From contig DATMRF010000147.1 in NCBI GenBank assembly GCA_035566435.1, positions 44,212-108,211 on the forward strand: a stretch of DNA of 64,000 nt. Reading direction: 5' to 3'. The stretch comes from DATMRF01 sp035566435 (GTDB lineage: Bacteria; Verrucomicrobiota; Verrucomicrobiia; Limisphaerales; UBA8199). A program made the position numbers and the translations under genes. Shown here in pieces: positions 15,798 to 24,887 of this stretch. The number at the start of each line of letters is the position of its first letter. Within the stretch, counting starts at the first letter, position 1. The notes beneath the pieces were generated by a model. That model was not told the origin of the DNA and did no database searches. It saw only the letters and a list, made by a program, of their open reading frames with translations.

Positions 15798-17016
15798 CCC
15801 TGCTTCTACGATAATTGTCGGGCTTGAAATCGGTACCTCGAAGGTGTGCGCTGTGGTAGGCGATTTGAGCGCCGATGGGGCTTTAAACATCGTTGGGCTT
15901 GGCCAGGCGCGGTCCCGCGGCGTGCGCAAAGGAGAAATCTGCGATGCGCCGATGGCCGAGGAGGATGTTCGCCAGGCGATTGTCGAGGCGGAGCAGATGG
16001 CCGATGTCGAAATCCGCAGCGTGCACCTCGGCGTGACCGGCGGTCACCTGCGCGGGTTCAACAACCGCGGCGTCCACCCCGTTGTCTCCGCCGATCGTGA
16101 AATCACGGAAGCCGACGTCCAGGACGTCATCAAGAACGCCAAGACCATCAACCTGCCCGCCCAAAACCACGTCATTCACGCCATCCGCCAGCACTTCCTC
16201 GTTGACGGCCAGGACAGCATCACCAATCCTGTTGGCATGCTCGGCGCCCGCGTCGAGGTCGATGTGCATGTCGTCCACGGCAACCTGAACCGCCTGCAAA
16301 ACGCCATCCGCACCGTCAAGGGCTTACAGCTCGAGGTTGATGATATCGTTTTCAATGGCCTCGCTTCGTCGCTCGCCTTGCTCAGCAACGAGCAAAAGGA
16401 ACTCGGCTCGCTGGTCATCGATATTGGCGGCGGCACCACCGAATATGTCGTCTATGGCAACGGCATCATCAAACATACCGGGGTGCTCGCCGTTGGCGGC
16501 GACCATGTTTCCAACGACTTGGCTTACGGGTTGAAGGTGCCGTTGAGCCGCGCCGAACAGCTTAAGGTAGAGCACGGTTCGGCGTTTGTAGAGGAGCCGG
16601 CCAAGGCACAGACGATCACCATTTCCAACGAGCTGGGCATGCCGCTCAAGGTGATCAGCTTGGAGAATCTCCGGCGCATCATGGCTCTTCGCCTCGAGGA
16701 GATTTTCCAGCTCATCCTTCAGGACCTCGAGCAGGCCGATGCCTTGAATTACCTTCGGGCGGGCGTCTTCCTTTGCGGCGGGGGCGCGCGCATCTCTCAG
16801 ATCGCGAAACTCGCCGAGCAAACCCTGCAGATGCCCGTGTCCCTGGGCAAAACCAACTCCATCAGTGGCCTCAAGTCCGCCCTCGACCAGCCGGAGTTTG
16901 CCACCGCCATCGGCCTCGTGAAATTCGGCTCCTTCCAGCAGCGCAAACGTGCTGGCAGGGCTTCTCTCACTGAAGGCATCAAGACCACGCTCGGCCAGTT
17001 TTTCAAACGGAGCTAA
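15790..17016 (+). CDS. ftsA: Cell-division protein FtsA
   Basis: FtsA is the actin-like tether of FtsZ filaments. The 408-residue product has phosphate-1 IIVGLEIGTSKVCAVVG, the 1C-domain region with IRSVHLGVTGGHLRGFNNRG, phosphate-2 LVIDIGGGTTEYVVY, VGGDHVSNDLAYGL, and the C-terminal nucleotide loop FLCGGGARI. The C-terminal LGQFFKRS with flanking basic residues looks like the amphipathic membrane-targeting helix. ATG 15790 overlaps the ftsQ end by 8 nt; the frame is open upstream into ftsQ but that part is not FtsA-like. Confidence 0.95.
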   Translation: MFDPASTIIVGLEIGTSKVCAVVGDLSADGALNIVGLGQARSRGVRKGEICDAPMAEEDVRQAIVEAEQMADVEIRSVHLGVTGGHLRGFNNRGVHPVVSADREITEADVQDVIKNAKTINLPAQNHVIHAIRQHFLVDGQDSITNPVGMLGARVEVDVHVVHGNLNRLQNAIRTVKGLQLEVDDIVFNGLASSLALLSNEQKELGSLVIDIGGGTTEYVVYGNGIIKHTGVLAVGGDHVSNDLAYGLKVPLSRAEQLKVEHGSAFVEEPAKAQTITISNELGMPLKVISLENLRRIMALRLEEIFQLILQDLEQADALNYLRAGVFLCGGGARISQIAKLAEQTLQMPVSLGKTNSISGLKSALDQPEFATAIGLVKFGSFQQRKRAGRASLTEGIKTTLGQFFKRS

Positions 17017-17099
17017 CCCCATGTGGCCCGAGACCAAAACCCATCCCCACCTGCAGACAGGCCGCGACCCGGCACCTGGAAAGCCCTGAAACCTGATTT

Positions 17100-18392
17100 A
17101 TGGACAACTCGCTCCCGCCACAACGCACTTCCGCGGAACCCAGCCAAGCGATGGACATCAGAATCTTCGGAATTGGCAACGCCGGCATCTCCGTCTCCGA
17201 GCGGCTGCTCAGCGTGGGCCTTCCCGCCGCGGCCATGGTCGCGGTAGATACTCAGGCTCTGGCTTGCTCGTTCGCCGCGGAGTTGGTCCAGATCGAAGGC
17301 CAGCGCTTGCGGGGCCACGGTTCGGGCGCTGAATCGGAACACGGCCTGGTGCTGGCCGAAGCAAGCAGCGCCAGGTTGAAGGCTCTGTGTGAGGGGGTAA
17401 AGGTCGTGTTCATCGTCGCTGGCCTGGGCGGCGGGGTCGGCACCGGCATTAGCCCCGTCCTGGCGCGGGTGGCGCGGGAGGCGGGCGCCCTGGTGTTGGC
17501 GTTCGCCATGACACCATTCGAGTGCGAGGGCAGCCGCCGCCAAGTCGTCGCCCTCGAAGGCCTCGAGGAGCTTCGAGAAGCGGCCGACGGCGTCATTTGC
17601 CTGCCCAACCAGAAAGTCACGAAGACCATGGACGACCGCACCAGTGTCCTCGATGCCTTCAAGATCGCCGGTGAACTCTTGGCAGACGCCGTGCTCGGCA
17701 TCTGGCGGTTGCTGAGTCACAAAGGCCTCATCGAGATTCACTTTGTCGATTTGTGCGAACTGCTGCGCGGGCGCCACGCCGATTGCGCCTTCGCGGTGGC
17801 TCAGGCCGCGGGCGCCACTCGCTCCCGCGACGTGTTGGACAAGCTGCTGGCCCATCCCATGCTCGACGGGGGAGAGATCCTGGGCGACTCGGACGCGGTG
17901 CTCGTCAGCCTGCTGGGCGGGCCGGACCTTACGATGGTTGAGGTAAACCGTGTCATGGAGGAAATCGGCAGCAAATGCGCGCGCGCGCAGGTGATTATGG
18001 GCGCGGCGATCGATCCGGCTTTCGCGGACCATCTCGCCGTCACTCTGATTGCGGCTCGCAAGTCGGCGGACTTGCCCGTGCGCGAAACCATGCGGCGCGG
18101 CGCGGCCGAGGGGCTCGACACGCAGTTGGTGGACCGCTGCTCGACGGCCCGGCCCGGCAGCCGTTTTGTCCCGCCGCCACCGGCACTGCCGCCGGAAAAG
18201 ATGCGGCAGATGTTCGCTGAGCAGGGTGCAGGAGCGTCGCGCCCCCGCAAGGCGCGTCCCAAAATGCGCCAGGGACAATTGCCCCTCGAAATCGTTTCCA
18301 AAGGCCGCTTCGACAAGAGCGAGCCCACCATCCACAAAGGCGAAGACCTCGACGTACCGACCTACATCCGGCGGGGTGTCTCACTTAATTGA
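17100..18392 (+). CDS. ftsZ: Highly divergent FtsZ
   Basis: FtsZ is the tubulin-like GTPase of the division ring. This 430-residue protein aligns along the whole GTPase domain: phosphate loop GLGGGVGTGISPVLARVA, TPFECEGSRR, TSVLDAFKIAGELL, a C-terminal tubulin-like domain and a tail ending in DLDVPTYIRRGVSL, matching the FtsA-binding peptide. Several GTP-contact motifs are altered. The T1 loop is GIGNAGISV (24-32) instead of GVGGGGGNAV, T4 is GGGVGTG with Val113 instead of Thr, PNDK is PNQK, and the catalytic T7 loop NxDFAD is Glu212-Ile-His214-Phe-Val-Asp217. It follows ftsA by 83 nt. It is clearly an FtsZ; normal GTPase activity is doubtful. Confidence 0.88.
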   Translation: MDNSLPPQRTSAEPSQAMDIRIFGIGNAGISVSERLLSVGLPAAAMVAVDTQALACSFAAELVQIEGQRLRGHGSGAESEHGLVLAEASSARLKALCEGVKVVFIVAGLGGGVGTGISPVLARVAREAGALVLAFAMTPFECEGSRRQVVALEGLEELREAADGVICLPNQKVTKTMDDRTSVLDAFKIAGELLADAVLGIWRLLSHKGLIEIHFVDLCELLRGRHADCAFAVAQAAGATRSRDVLDKLLAHPMLDGGEILGDSDAVLVSLLGGPDLTMVEVNRVMEEIGSKCARAQVIMGAAIDPAFADHLAVTLIAARKSADLPVRETMRRGAAEGLDTQLVDRCSTARPGSRFVPPPPALPPEKMRQMFAEQGAGASRPRKARPKMRQGQLPLEIVSKGRFDKSEPTIHKGEDLDVPTYIRRGVSLN

Positions 18393-18554
18393 GAGCCTGG
18401 CCCTGACTCAGATCAAAGACGCCATTGGCTGGGCATCGGATCTCTAAGGCATCGTTCTCAATCGCCCGCCGATCGCCCTCACTATAGTCCTTGTCCACGG
18501 CCTGATTCTCCTTTCGGCTCGACCTCAGCCCTTTCCTTGCCTCATGCTGAGGGC

Positions 18555-19808
18555 ATGGCGGCAGCGCCGATGATCCCAATCGTGGTGGTTTTGGTCTTTG
18601 CCGGGGCCAGCTTCTTTTTCTCGCTCGCGGAAACCTCGCTCTTTTCCCTGAGCAAATGGCAAGTGCGGCGGCTCGCGGAACCTCCGTCGCGCGCGGGTGC
18701 CATCGTCGCCCGGCTCCTGGCCCAGCCGCAGGACCTGTTGGCGACGATGGTGCTGGGCAACACCATTACCGCGGCCGCCATGCTGGCGGTCGCGCTGCTG
18801 ATGGCTCTGAACGGCCGCTGGCCTTTGGTCGGGACCGTCATCGGGTTGTGGCTGCTCCTTCTGGTGGGTTGCGAGGTGTTGCCCAAGACCCTCGCCGTGC
18901 GCAAGCCCGAGCAATGGGCCTTGCGCGTCGCCCGGCCGCTCTCTTTCCTGCTCGCTATCAGCCTTCCCCTGTGCCGCGTCGCCCAGCAAATGAACGCCGT
19001 CATTCTGCGTCGGCTCATCCCGCGCAATGTTCCGTCCCAAAGCGCGTTGACCGATGCCGATTACCACGAGTTGCTGGAAATGGCCTTTCAGCAGGGTGCG
19101 CTGGCGCAATCGGAAAAAGAAATCATCCTCCAAATCATCAACCTGGACCGCCGCACCGCCAAGGAGGTGATGAAACCGCGCTCGCAAATGGCGGCGATTT
19201 CCGACGATTTGTCGCTCGAAGAAATGCTAATTGCTGCGCGCAAGCACAAACACCGCCGGCTTCCGATTTATGATGAAACTCCCGACACCATTGTCGGCAT
19301 CCTGAACACTCGCGCTTTGCTGCTCGACCTCCAGATCGATTTGGCCGATGCGATCGAGTTTCCTTCCTTTGTGCCCGAGTCGATGAATCTCCAGCAACTG
19401 TTAAAGAGTCTGCGGCGGCAGCAGCGCGGCTTGGCCATCGTGCTCGATGAGTTCGGCAGCACCGCGGGCATAGTCACCATGGAGGACATCCTGGAAGAAA
19501 TGATCGGCAAGATTCGCAGCGAAGACGAGCCGCAAGGTCTGGTCCTGGAAAAACTCGGCCCGGGCCGCTGGCGCCTGAGCGGCGGGCTGCGGCTCGACGA
19601 CTTTCGGCGCGAATACCCACCGCTCGGGGACGTCCCGGATGTGGAAACCATGGGCGGCTTGCTGATGAGCTTGCTCGAAGTGGTCCCGAACCCTGGTGAC
19701 ACGGCGACTTTTCGCGGTCTTAAGCTTACAGCGAAAACGACCGACGAACGGCGCGTCCGTGAGCTGCTGGTCGAGTCCGTGGCACGCGAAGGGGCGCGGA
19801 AGGGTTGA
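18555..19808 (+). CDS. CNNM/CorC-type membrane protein with CBS pair (paralogue 1)
   Basis: The 417-residue product has an N-terminal DUF21 (CNNM) membrane domain with about four segments (first around 6-24), including VLGNTITAAAML and LVGCEVLPKTLAVR, an acidic-helix region (YHELLEMAFQQGALAQSEKE), a CBS pair opening at KEVMKPRSQM and closing with IVLDEFGSTAGIVTMEDILE, and a C-terminal CorC_HlyC domain. Members are linked to magnesium/cobalt efflux or called hemolysin-like. ATG 18555 is chosen over the TTG at 18537. It is first of three adjacent paralogues, with a 1-nt gap to the next. Confidence 0.88.
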   Translation: MAAAPMIPIVVVLVFAGASFFFSLAETSLFSLSKWQVRRLAEPPSRAGAIVARLLAQPQDLLATMVLGNTITAAAMLAVALLMALNGRWPLVGTVIGLWLLLLVGCEVLPKTLAVRKPEQWALRVARPLSFLLAISLPLCRVAQQMNAVILRRLIPRNVPSQSALTDADYHELLEMAFQQGALAQSEKEIILQIINLDRRTAKEVMKPRSQMAAISDDLSLEEMLIAARKHKHRRLPIYDETPDTIVGILNTRALLLDLQIDLADAIEFPSFVPESMNLQQLLKSLRRQQRGLAIVLDEFGSTAGIVTMEDILEEMIGKIRSEDEPQGLVLEKLGPGRWRLSGGLRLDDFRREYPPLGDVPDVETMGGLLMSLLEVVPNPGDTATFRGLKLTAKTTDERRVRELLVESVAREGARKG

Positions 19809-19809
19809 A

Positions 19810-20802
19810 ATGAACCGCGCGCTCCTTATCTGGCTCATCTTCGTATCCTGCCTGGTCCTGTCCTTTATCCTGTCGGGCATGGAGGCTGGGGTGTTTGCGT
19901 TGAGCCGGTTGCGGATCCGGCAACAGATCCGGGCAGGACGGCGTTCGGCCCAGGTCCTGCATGATTACCTCGAGCATCCGGAGAATTTCCTTTGGACTAT
20001 CCTCGTCGGCAATACCGTCGCCAATTTTCTCATTCTGGGCTGGCTGGTCGTGCTGTTGTTTCGTGTCCTGGGCAACCGCCATTTTGTCTGGTTCGTTGCA
20101 GTATATCTGGTGCTCGTTTTTCTTTTTTTCGCTTTCTTCGACCTGCTCCCCAAGATGCTGTTTCGAGCCTACCCCACCCGGCTGTGCATTTTCCTGGCTC
20201 GGCCTTTTCGCCTGGTGCATTTCACTTTGCGGCCGCTGGTAGCCCTGGTCGAGGGTTTTTCGGATCTCTCGCTGCGCTGGCATGGTGGCAAGGTTTTTAC
20301 CGGGCACCTGTTCGGAAACCGTGAGGAGCTGCGACTGGTCATGCAGGAATCGGCCCAGACCTTTACCTCAGAGGAGCGGGCGATGATCAACCGCGTGCTG
20401 GATTTGGAGAGCCTGACGGTGCGGCAGGCTATGGCCCCGCTCGAAAACGCCGTCACGGTGACGGCCCAGACGCCGATCAGCCGGGTGCTGGCACTTTGCC
20501 GCGAACACAAGCTGACTCGTCTGCCGGTGTGGGAAACGCGGGATGGCCAGCCTCGCATCCTGGGATTGGTGAACCTCGACCCGCTGCTGTATCATGCCCA
20601 CCTGGACCCGGCGCGGCCCGTCGCGGACCACCTCAAGCCCGCCCTTTACCTCGAGGAAGACTTGCGCGTGGAAGTCGCCCTCCGACGGATGCAGCGCAGC
20701 GGGCAGCGCCTGGCCATCGTGCTGGCCCGGGACCGGCGCGAAATCGGCCTGCTCAGTCTTCAAGACGTGCTCAAGCTGATTTTCGGGGAGGTGAGCATTT
20801 AG
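19810..20802 (+). CDS. CNNM-type membrane protein with CBS pair (paralogue 2, short)
   Basis: The 330-residue product begins MNRALLIWLIFVSCLVLSFI and has the DUF21 signatures LSGMEAGVFALSRLRIRQQI and LVGNTVANFLILG, then FFAFFDLLPKMLFR, an acidic-helix segment (SAQTFTSEERAMINRVL) and a CBS pair (VRQAMAPLENAV and onward). It ends straight after the CBS pair and lacks the CorC_HlyC domain of paralogues 1 and 3. ATG 19810 is 1 nt after the previous stop. It may act as a hetero-oligomer partner of its neighbours (inference). Confidence 0.85.
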   Translation: MNRALLIWLIFVSCLVLSFILSGMEAGVFALSRLRIRQQIRAGRRSAQVLHDYLEHPENFLWTILVGNTVANFLILGWLVVLLFRVLGNRHFVWFVAVYLVLVFLFFAFFDLLPKMLFRAYPTRLCIFLARPFRLVHFTLRPLVALVEGFSDLSLRWHGGKVFTGHLFGNREELRLVMQESAQTFTSEERAMINRVLDLESLTVRQAMAPLENAVTVTAQTPISRVLALCREHKLTRLPVWETRDGQPRILGLVNLDPLLYHAHLDPARPVADHLKPALYLEEDLRVEVALRRMQRSGQRLAIVLARDRREIGLLSLQDVLKLIFGEVSI

Positions 20803-20803
20803 C

Positions 20804-22141
20804 ATGGATTGGTCCCACGCAGCTCTGATCGCCCTGCGGTTGCTCGCCGTGGTCGTTCTGGTCCTGCTCAACGCGTTCTTCGTCGCTTCCGAATTCGCGT
20901 TGGTCAAAATCCGGGATACGCAGTTGACGCCGCTGATCCGCCGCGGCCACCGCCGCGCGCAGGTCGCCGATTTCATTCTGCGGCGGCTGGATGCGTCGCT
21001 CAGCGCGGCGCAGTTGGGCATCACCCTGGCCAGCCTCGGGCTCGGCTGGATTGGCGAGCCGGTGTTTGTCGTCCTGCTCGGGCCTCTTTTTGGCTGGTTG
21101 CACATCGAGTCTGGGCAAGCGCGCAGTTTGCTCGCGTTCGCCGTCGGGTTCTCGTCGCTCACCTTCCTCCACATCAGCGCTGGGGAACAGGCTCCCAAGT
21201 GGCTGGCGATCCAGAAACCGCTGACGGTCACCCTTTGGATTTCCTGGCCGCTCCTCTGGTTTTACCGCGCTTCCTATCCATTTGTGCTGGCACTCAACTG
21301 GGCCTCTCAATGGCTGCTGCGGCAGGTCGGGGTCGAATCGGGGACGGACACCGAGCGCCTCCACTCCGAGGAGGAGTTGCGACTATTGCTGGCGGCCGTC
21401 CAAAAACGCGCGGGCGGGCCATCTCTCCGACGCGAAATCCTTCGCAACGCCTTTGACCTCCGCCGCCGTGTCGCCCGCGAAGTGATGCGCCCCCGGCACG
21501 AAATCATCAGCCTCGACACCGAGGCCAGCTTGACGGAGTGCCTGGATGTTGCCGAGAAAACCCGGTACTCACGGTTCCCACTCTGCGAGCGTGGTGACCT
21601 CGACAAAACCCTCGGCGTGGTCCACATCAAAGACCTGTATGCCCTGCGCCTCAAAGCGCGCACCGGCGCCGACTTGCTGCCCGCGGCACGCAAACTTATC
21701 TACGTGCCCGAAACCGCACATTTGGAAAATCTTTTGCAATTGTTTCTCGAGCGGAAACTGCACCTGGCCATCGTCGTTGATGAATACGGCGGGACGGTGG
21801 GCATGGTCACACTGGAAAACATCCTCGAAGAATTGGTGGGTCAAATTCAGGACGAGTTCGACCAGGAAAAGCCACCGGTGGTGCGGCTGAGCGAGACCAG
21901 TTGGAGTGTCGTCGGCTCCCTTCCTTTATTCGAGCTGGAGGAACTGGTCGGAGCGCCACTGCAGGAAGAGGGCATTACCACCGTGAGCGGCTGGGTGACG
22001 CACCGGCTGGGGGGATTTCCAAAAACGGGCGATGCTCTCACCGTGGGCCTCTTCGAGCTTTGCGTCGAAGAGCTCGACGGCATGAGAGTGGCGCGCCTCA
22101 AACTGACCAAACGCGTCGAGCCGGAGCCGCGCCCCTCATAA
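20804..22141 (+). CDS. CNNM/CorC-type membrane protein with CBS pair (paralogue 3)
   Basis: The 445-residue product has a DUF21 domain (VLLNAFFVASEFALVKIRDT, LGITLASLGLGWIGEP, ISAGEQAPKWLAIQ), a CBS pair starting REVMRPRHEIISL and including IVVDEYGGTVGMVTLENILE, and a complete CorC_HlyC C-terminal domain (SWSVVGSLPLFELEELVG to VGLFELCVEELDGMRVARLK). This is the most canonical of the three. It starts 1 nt after the paralogue 2 stop, so the three form one transcription unit. Substrate not predictable from sequence; divalent metal efflux is the family suggestion. Confidence 0.9.
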   Translation: MDWSHAALIALRLLAVVVLVLLNAFFVASEFALVKIRDTQLTPLIRRGHRRAQVADFILRRLDASLSAAQLGITLASLGLGWIGEPVFVVLLGPLFGWLHIESGQARSLLAFAVGFSSLTFLHISAGEQAPKWLAIQKPLTVTLWISWPLLWFYRASYPFVLALNWASQWLLRQVGVESGTDTERLHSEEELRLLLAAVQKRAGGPSLRREILRNAFDLRRRVAREVMRPRHEIISLDTEASLTECLDVAEKTRYSRFPLCERGDLDKTLGVVHIKDLYALRLKARTGADLLPAARKLIYVPETAHLENLLQLFLERKLHLAIVVDEYGGTVGMVTLENILEELVGQIQDEFDQEKPPVVRLSETSWSVVGSLPLFELEELVGAPLQEEGITTVSGWVTHRLGGFPKTGDALTVGLFELCVEELDGMRVARLKLTKRVEPEPRPS

Positions 22142-22148
22142 GAACTTC

Positions 22149-22222
22149 ATCCTCTTCCTCTTTCTCGTCCTCGCAGTCGATTTGGGTTGGGGAATGGAGG
22201 GGAGGAGTGATGGAGTGATGGG
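22149..22222 (+). repeat. Low-complexity CTC-rich and GGAGTGAT-type repeat
   Basis: A pyrimidine-rich run of TCCTCTTCCTC type is followed by GGAATGGAGGGGAGGAG and GTGATGGAGTGATGGGG, an imperfect 8-9 bp phrase repeat. Similar runs occur at 58337-58390 and 59876-59940, the latter as the complement (CACTCCATCACCCC). No gene is seen between the third CNNM gene and 22299. Confidence 0.6.
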
Positions 22223-22298
22223 GGAATGCAGAAGAACGGATCGATTGCTGATCGAAGATAAGCCGGGGGGACGTCCGTTGCGGCTCGCTGTCGTGACC

Positions 22299-23159
22299 TC
22301 ACCTCGCGTCGGTCGTCGAACAGGTGCCTCCACGGATCGCCAAGCCGGTTGCCAACAGAGTCCCCAGACCAATGAGAACTGCCGCGGCCCAAAGGTGGCC
22401 CGCTACGGCGCCGGTAAAAAACAGAAGATTGAGAGACGACCAAACGACGACAGGATAATAGTCTGGCGGAGGTCTGACTGGTTTCTTGTTGAGAAGTAAG
22501 GGGGTCACGAAGGCCGCGAGCACAAGCATCGCCACTCCCCGGCCCAGGAAACTTACCCAGGGAGCGCCGTACCAGTCGGTTGGCAGCCGAGTCGGTTTCC
22601 AGGACCAGTATTGCTCGACTTTGGTGGCGAATGGTTGCAGGCCGAAATCGAACAGGACGGTCAGCAGGACAGTCAACGCCAGAAGCCACCATCCGTAATT
22701 GCGGCCATGACGCCAAGGCCGGAGCACCAGGCGCGCAAGGCCGCGCGAGTTGAGCAGGGTCACGAGCCAAATCAGCGGCACGGGCCAGGGGAGCATACAG
22801 AATAATTGCCGGCCAATGCGTTCGCCACAGACGCACGGACCCAGCGGGATTCCCACGATGGAATTGAGGCTCTCCACTGCTCCCGCAGTGAGCACGACCA
22901 CGAGCGAGGCCAGGAGCACATTCTGACCGGGCAATTGGCGCATCAACGAGACCAGGGTGGTCGCCGTTGCCAGCACCAGCAATAGTCCCTCTGGCCAGCG
23001 CGCCTGAGAGAAGGCGGAAACGGATAAACAAAGGCGCGCCAACACCAACAGGAAAGCGAGGAGAAACCCCATCAGCACAACTGGCGGAAGGGCTTTCCGG
23101 AGACCGAAAAAACGGTCCGGGGCCTTTAGTGGAATATGCCGCAGTTCCACACGGTTCAT
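22299..23159 (-). CDS. CruF-like carotenoid biosynthesis membrane protein (DUF422)
   Basis: The 286-residue protein has about seven hydrophobic segments. The pattern FDFGLQPFATKVEQYWSWKP followed by DWYGAPWVSFLGR resembles the conserved core of the DUF422 family (CruF/CrtC-like carotenoid 1,2-hydratases), in which Asp-x-x-Glu-Pro and W-x-W residues lie near the membrane face. PWPVPLIWLVTLLNSRGLA matches the family helix before it. The start is ATG 23159. It is divergent from the gene at 23263. No other carotenoid genes are nearby, so the exact reaction is open. Confidence 0.68.
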   Translation of the reverse strand: MNRVELRHIPLKAPDRFFGLRKALPPVVLMGFLLAFLLVLARLCLSVSAFSQARWPEGLLLVLATATTLVSLMRQLPGQNVLLASLVVVLTAGAVESLNSIVGIPLGPCVCGERIGRQLFCMLPWPVPLIWLVTLLNSRGLARLVLRPWRHGRNYGWWLLALTVLLTVLFDFGLQPFATKVEQYWSWKPTRLPTDWYGAPWVSFLGRGVAMLVLAAFVTPLLLNKKPVRPPPDYYPVVVWSSLNLLFFTGAVAGHLWAAAVLIGLGTLLATGLAIRGGTCSTTDAR

Positions 23160-23262
23160 CGGCCAGTAGCGTATCGCCGCTTCACCAGGAACTCACCCAA
23201 AATTCACTTGTCCAACGGCCCTGGAATTGCTCTACTGTGCGCTGATTTTCTAAACATTCGCT

Positions 23263-23688
23263 ATGACACTTGACCAGGTCAACAAACTGATTCAGTCGTG
23301 CGCCGCACAGATGAACGCCCGGTATAAAAAAGTCGTTTTTGACGAGTGGGCCGTGATTTCGCTGGCATACAAAAAAGTCCACTTGCTCGCCTACAGCGGC
23401 CCCCGCAAACAGGGATTTCAGGAGAATTTTCTGACGGACGCCGGCTCTCTGAAGAGCGGTTTGCTGGCCAAGGGATACAACGTCGGCGATTTCGAGTTCG
23501 CCCGCCACGGAGTGGGAACCGGGTTCGAATCTTTCATGGTGTTGGGGCAGGGGATTTTCCTGATATGCAACAACACCGTCCAATCTATGGACGGCATCAC
23601 CCAGGATTCGCTTTGGTTGGGCGCCCAGGTGCCTTTCGTGGAGCTAAGTGACAAAATCCGCAGCGACCCCGTCGAAGCCCAGCCGTAA
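23263..23688 (+). CDS. Hypothetical protein
   Basis: I do not recognise this 141-residue protein. It is soluble, begins MTLDQVNKLIQSCAAQMNAR and alternates short strands and helices (YKKVVFDEWAVISLAYKKVH, FMVLGQGIFLICNNTVQSM), suggesting a compact alpha/beta fold such as a roadblock- or profilin-like domain (speculative). Its stop lies 53 bp from the convergent exchanger gene. Codon use is like the neighbours. Confidence 0.75.
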   Translation: MTLDQVNKLIQSCAAQMNARYKKVVFDEWAVISLAYKKVHLLAYSGPRKQGFQENFLTDAGSLKSGLLAKGYNVGDFEFARHGVGTGFESFMVLGQGIFLICNNTVQSMDGITQDSLWLGAQVPFVELSDKIRSDPVEAQP

Positions 23689-23741
23689 CGATTCAGTCAG
23701 AGTTCTTAACGCAATGACGCGGTCCAGCGCGGGCGGTCACC

Positions 23742-24752
23742 CTACTTCATCAGCCCGGTGTACAGAAAGACCACGTAGCCTGCGCTCAGGACCCACCCCA
23801 TCAACCGTGGCAGCCGGCCGAACACGGCGATCAAAACAAAGTGCAAAGCGGCTGCCGCCAGCAGAATGAAAATCCCGGTCTGAAAAAACGGCGCCACGGC
23901 GATCGGTTGATAGAGCGCATAGATGCCAATGCAAAGCGGGATACAGATGTGGCCGTCGCCAACCTGGGAGGTGTAAACCACTTCCGGGTTGCCTTTCCAG
24001 GCGTAGTAAAACGCGAGCAGTCCGTTCGGCACCACATTCAGCCACCCGCTTAGCCACCCGAGATACTTTGCGCTGATTAACCCGCCGGTTTGGATTTTGG
24101 AAAGCCAGTCCACTAGCCAGTCCGTGCTGACGTAAATCCCATAGGCGCCGACAGCCAGCAACGCCAGGTCCAACGGCAGCATCCACCCAAACGATTTGTT
24201 CTGCCGCACGTTGCTCTTGAGCACTTCGAATACGTGGAAACATTGCCAGAATAGAAAGAGCCCGACGAGCACCAGGCCGTCAGATAAATCCAGCTTGCCG
24301 TGGCGCGCCAGCGCCCAGACCGCTCCGGTGAAAAACAGGACCGCGGCCAGTGTCAGCAGCAGCGACAGGCGGTTGACCTTGTGTTCCTGCTCTTTCTTGC
24401 GCTGGTTCTTCTTGGAACCCTTGGCTCTAAGCGCCGGCAGCACGTTCATTCCCCAAAGCATCGTCGGCACCCCAATCAGCAGCGTAAGGTTCGTGACGTT
24501 GTTGACCAGGCAGTTGGTGAGCACGTCTCCCCCCGGCCCGCCTTTTACCCCTAGCACGAACGCGAAGATCAGGTTGCCCATGCCGGAACAATAAGGCATC
24601 ACGAGAGTCCCCAACACGGTGCCTTCGACGCCGCCCGCATTCATTGCTTCCAGCCGCCAGATCATAAGGACCGAGGCGGCCAGGAACAGCAAGACATAGC
24701 ACCACGGGGCCCAGAAGCCGGTGCTGTCGATGATAGTGGCGAGCGAGTTCAA
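23742..24752 (-). CDS. Sodium/calcium-exchanger-like membrane protein
   Basis: The 336-residue polytopic protein has about ten segments in two halves separated by a basic loop (RAKGSKKNQRKKEQEHKVN, about 108-126). NCLVNNVTNLTLLIGVPTML in the first half and WLNVVPNGLLAFYYAWKGNP plus EVVYTSQVGDGHICIPLCIG in the second resemble the alpha repeats of the CaCA exchanger superfamily. Ion and direction cannot be stated. The C-terminal end faces the 23263 gene convergently. Confidence 0.7.
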   Translation of the reverse strand: MNSLATIIDSTGFWAPWCYVLLFLAASVLMIWRLEAMNAGGVEGTVLGTLVMPYCSGMGNLIFAFVLGVKGGPGGDVLTNCLVNNVTNLTLLIGVPTMLWGMNVLPALRAKGSKKNQRKKEQEHKVNRLSLLLTLAAVLFFTGAVWALARHGKLDLSDGLVLVGLFLFWQCFHVFEVLKSNVRQNKSFGWMLPLDLALLAVGAYGIYVSTDWLVDWLSKIQTGGLISAKYLGWLSGWLNVVPNGLLAFYYAWKGNPEVVYTSQVGDGHICIPLCIGIYALYQPIAVAPFFQTGIFILLAAAALHFVLIAVFGRLPRLMGWVLSAGYVVFLYTGLMK

Positions 24753-24761
24753 GGCGCCCGA

Positions 24762-24796
24762 ATTGAAAATTGAAAATTGAGGATTGAAGATTGAGA
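24762..24796 (-). repeat. Five tandem 7-bp units (ATTGARR)
   Basis: ATTGAAA, ATTGAAA, ATTGAGG, ATTGAAG and ATTGAGA follow each other without gaps just upstream of the exchanger start. Other heptad arrays in this window are at 47694-47721 and 63261-63288. They resemble the short tandemly repeated repetitive (STRR) heptamers described in cyanobacteria. Confidence 0.8.
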
Positions 24797-24887
24797 ATTA
24801 CGCTGACTCGCCGGGTTCGCGGCGCGTCCGGGGCAGGGGAGTGGTTTCTGCAACGACATCATCGTGCACGGAGCTTTTGTCGTGCCA

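Noticed and set aside
22147..23031. Long minus-strand frame
   Set aside because: It overlaps the carotenoid-type gene on the same strand in another frame and has Arg/Ala/Ser-rich shadow composition.
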